The notes under the pieces are model-generated. The model was given only the letters and a program-made list of their open reading frames with translations. It made no database searches and had not been told where the DNA came from. Positions 6,585-6,938 of a stretch of 6,938 bases of DNA are shown piece after piece (within the stretch, counting starts at the first letter, position 1; each line of letters starts with the position of its first letter). Origin of the DNA: DATFJZ01 sp034660495 (GTDB lineage: Bacteria > Desulfobacterota > Desulfobacteria > Desulfobacterales > Desulfobacteraceae); assembly GCA_034660495.1 (NCBI GenBank), contig JAYEJJ010000012.1, forward strand, positions 1 to 6,938, written 5' to 3'. Made by a program: the position numbers and the translations under genes.

Positions 6585-6811
6585 TTTTGAATACCACCGC
6601 GCCCAGCGGTTGCCTGTCAGGAACGAGAACGATGGAGGACTTTTTCCCTGCCAGGCTAAAAATCGGCGACCTGCGGCCACTGGTCCTCAAACAGCTTGAT
6701 TGTCGCAACGCCTGGCAGGGAAAAAGTCTGACTCCTTTGGTTCTCAATGTTCCTGACAGGCAGCCGCTGGGGGCTCTTAACAGGCTCTTCCATAAAAACT
6801 TGATAATCGAG
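6570..6811. mobile_element. 242-bp palindromic MITE-like element
   Basis: The ends are perfect 18-bp inverted repeats, CTCGATTATCAAGTTTTT (6570-6587 and complement of 6794-6811). Further inside, 6602-6624 pairs with 6749-6771 at 22 of 23 positions, and 6638-6656 pairs with 6710-6728 at 19 of 19. The whole can fold into one long interrupted hairpin with a 53-base apical part (6657-6709), itself containing GCGAC/GTCGC. Direct TTA triplets at 6567-6569 and 6812-6814 may be a 3-bp target duplication. Alternatively the inverted symmetry extends outward (TCCTTT at 6562-6567, AAAGGA at 6814-6819), with no duplication. No protein is credible: open frames on both strands share VPDRQPLGA only because the DNA is palindromic. 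The element abuts the broken toxin gene. Confidence 0.75.
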
Positions 6812-6814
6812 TTA

Positions 6815-6938
6815 AAGGATTTTCAATGCCTCCTGATCTTATAAAGTTTTCCGTTTTGTTTTTCCGTGTCGTTCCTACAGGAGAGGTTTGTCAATTGTCC
6901 TCATTCTGGTCTAATATTTCCTATTCTCTTCCTACCTT
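6815..6938. other. Terminal stretch without a supported gene
   Basis: All three frames of the minus strand contain stops here, and I recognise no antitoxin or other protein. An AGGAGG-like sequence on the minus strand (TCCTGA/CCTCCTG around 6828-6835) lies only two bases before a TTG, so it does not support a start. A VapB antitoxin, if any, would lie beyond the window edge. Confidence 0.5.

Noticed and set aside
6520..6844. Open frames on both strands (85 and 75 residues) sharing VPDRQPLGA
   Set aside because: The shared peptide is a by-product of the DNA palindrome, and neither frame resembles a protein family.
1..6938. CRISPR array, tRNA or rRNA
   Set aside because: No regularly spaced direct repeats and no tRNA- or rRNA-like sequence seen on either strand.

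Overview
The window looks like a chromosomal segment of a sulfate-reducer-like Desulfobacterota bacterium (Desulfobacterales would fit). This rests on moderate GC, a large response-regulator/FapA fusion, a multidomain hybrid sensor kinase and several small non-autonomous repeat elements. It is an inference from gene style; no taxonomic marker is present.

Left part (1-1569): a leader with two interlocking helices (pseudoknot-capable, 2-57) and a clear intrinsic terminator (78-107). These precede a 467-residue homologue of amidophosphoribosyltransferase (PurF). Its phosphoribosyltransferase core and all four iron-sulfur cysteines are present. The N-terminal glutaminase has lost the catalytic Cys2 (now Gly) and other signature residues, so it should not use glutamine in the usual way.

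Middle (1609-4506, minus strand, convergent with the first gene): a 965-residue protein with a complete receiver domain, a coiled coil, a helical middle region, a FapA/DUF342 domain and a second long coiled coil. The intergenic space to its right (4507-4752) holds a REP-like GGGGTCAGGCCCC hairpin, a sequence resembling the end of a repeat element found further right, and a possible promoter.

Right part (4753-6938) is a decay zone. A hybrid sensor kinase (periplasmic solute-binding sensor, ATPase, receiver) has lost its centre: the solute-binding domain is spliced directly to the second half of the ATPase domain. It is also cut by a 132-bp element with near-perfect terminal inverted repeats and an exact 9-bp target duplication. 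Removing the element and one duplication copy restores the reading frame through FINVYSEPDKGTTF into the receiver domain. Downstream on the minus strand is the remnant of a VapC-type PIN toxin, broken by a single-base loss in an A run. It abuts a second, 242-bp, strongly palindromic element. No gene is supported in the last ~125 bp.

The kinase may once have signalled to the divergent receiver-FapA protein, but that is only a neighbourhood inference. The best candidates for something new are the glutaminase-dead PurF paralogue with its structured leader, the receiver-FapA architecture, and the two small inverted-repeat elements.
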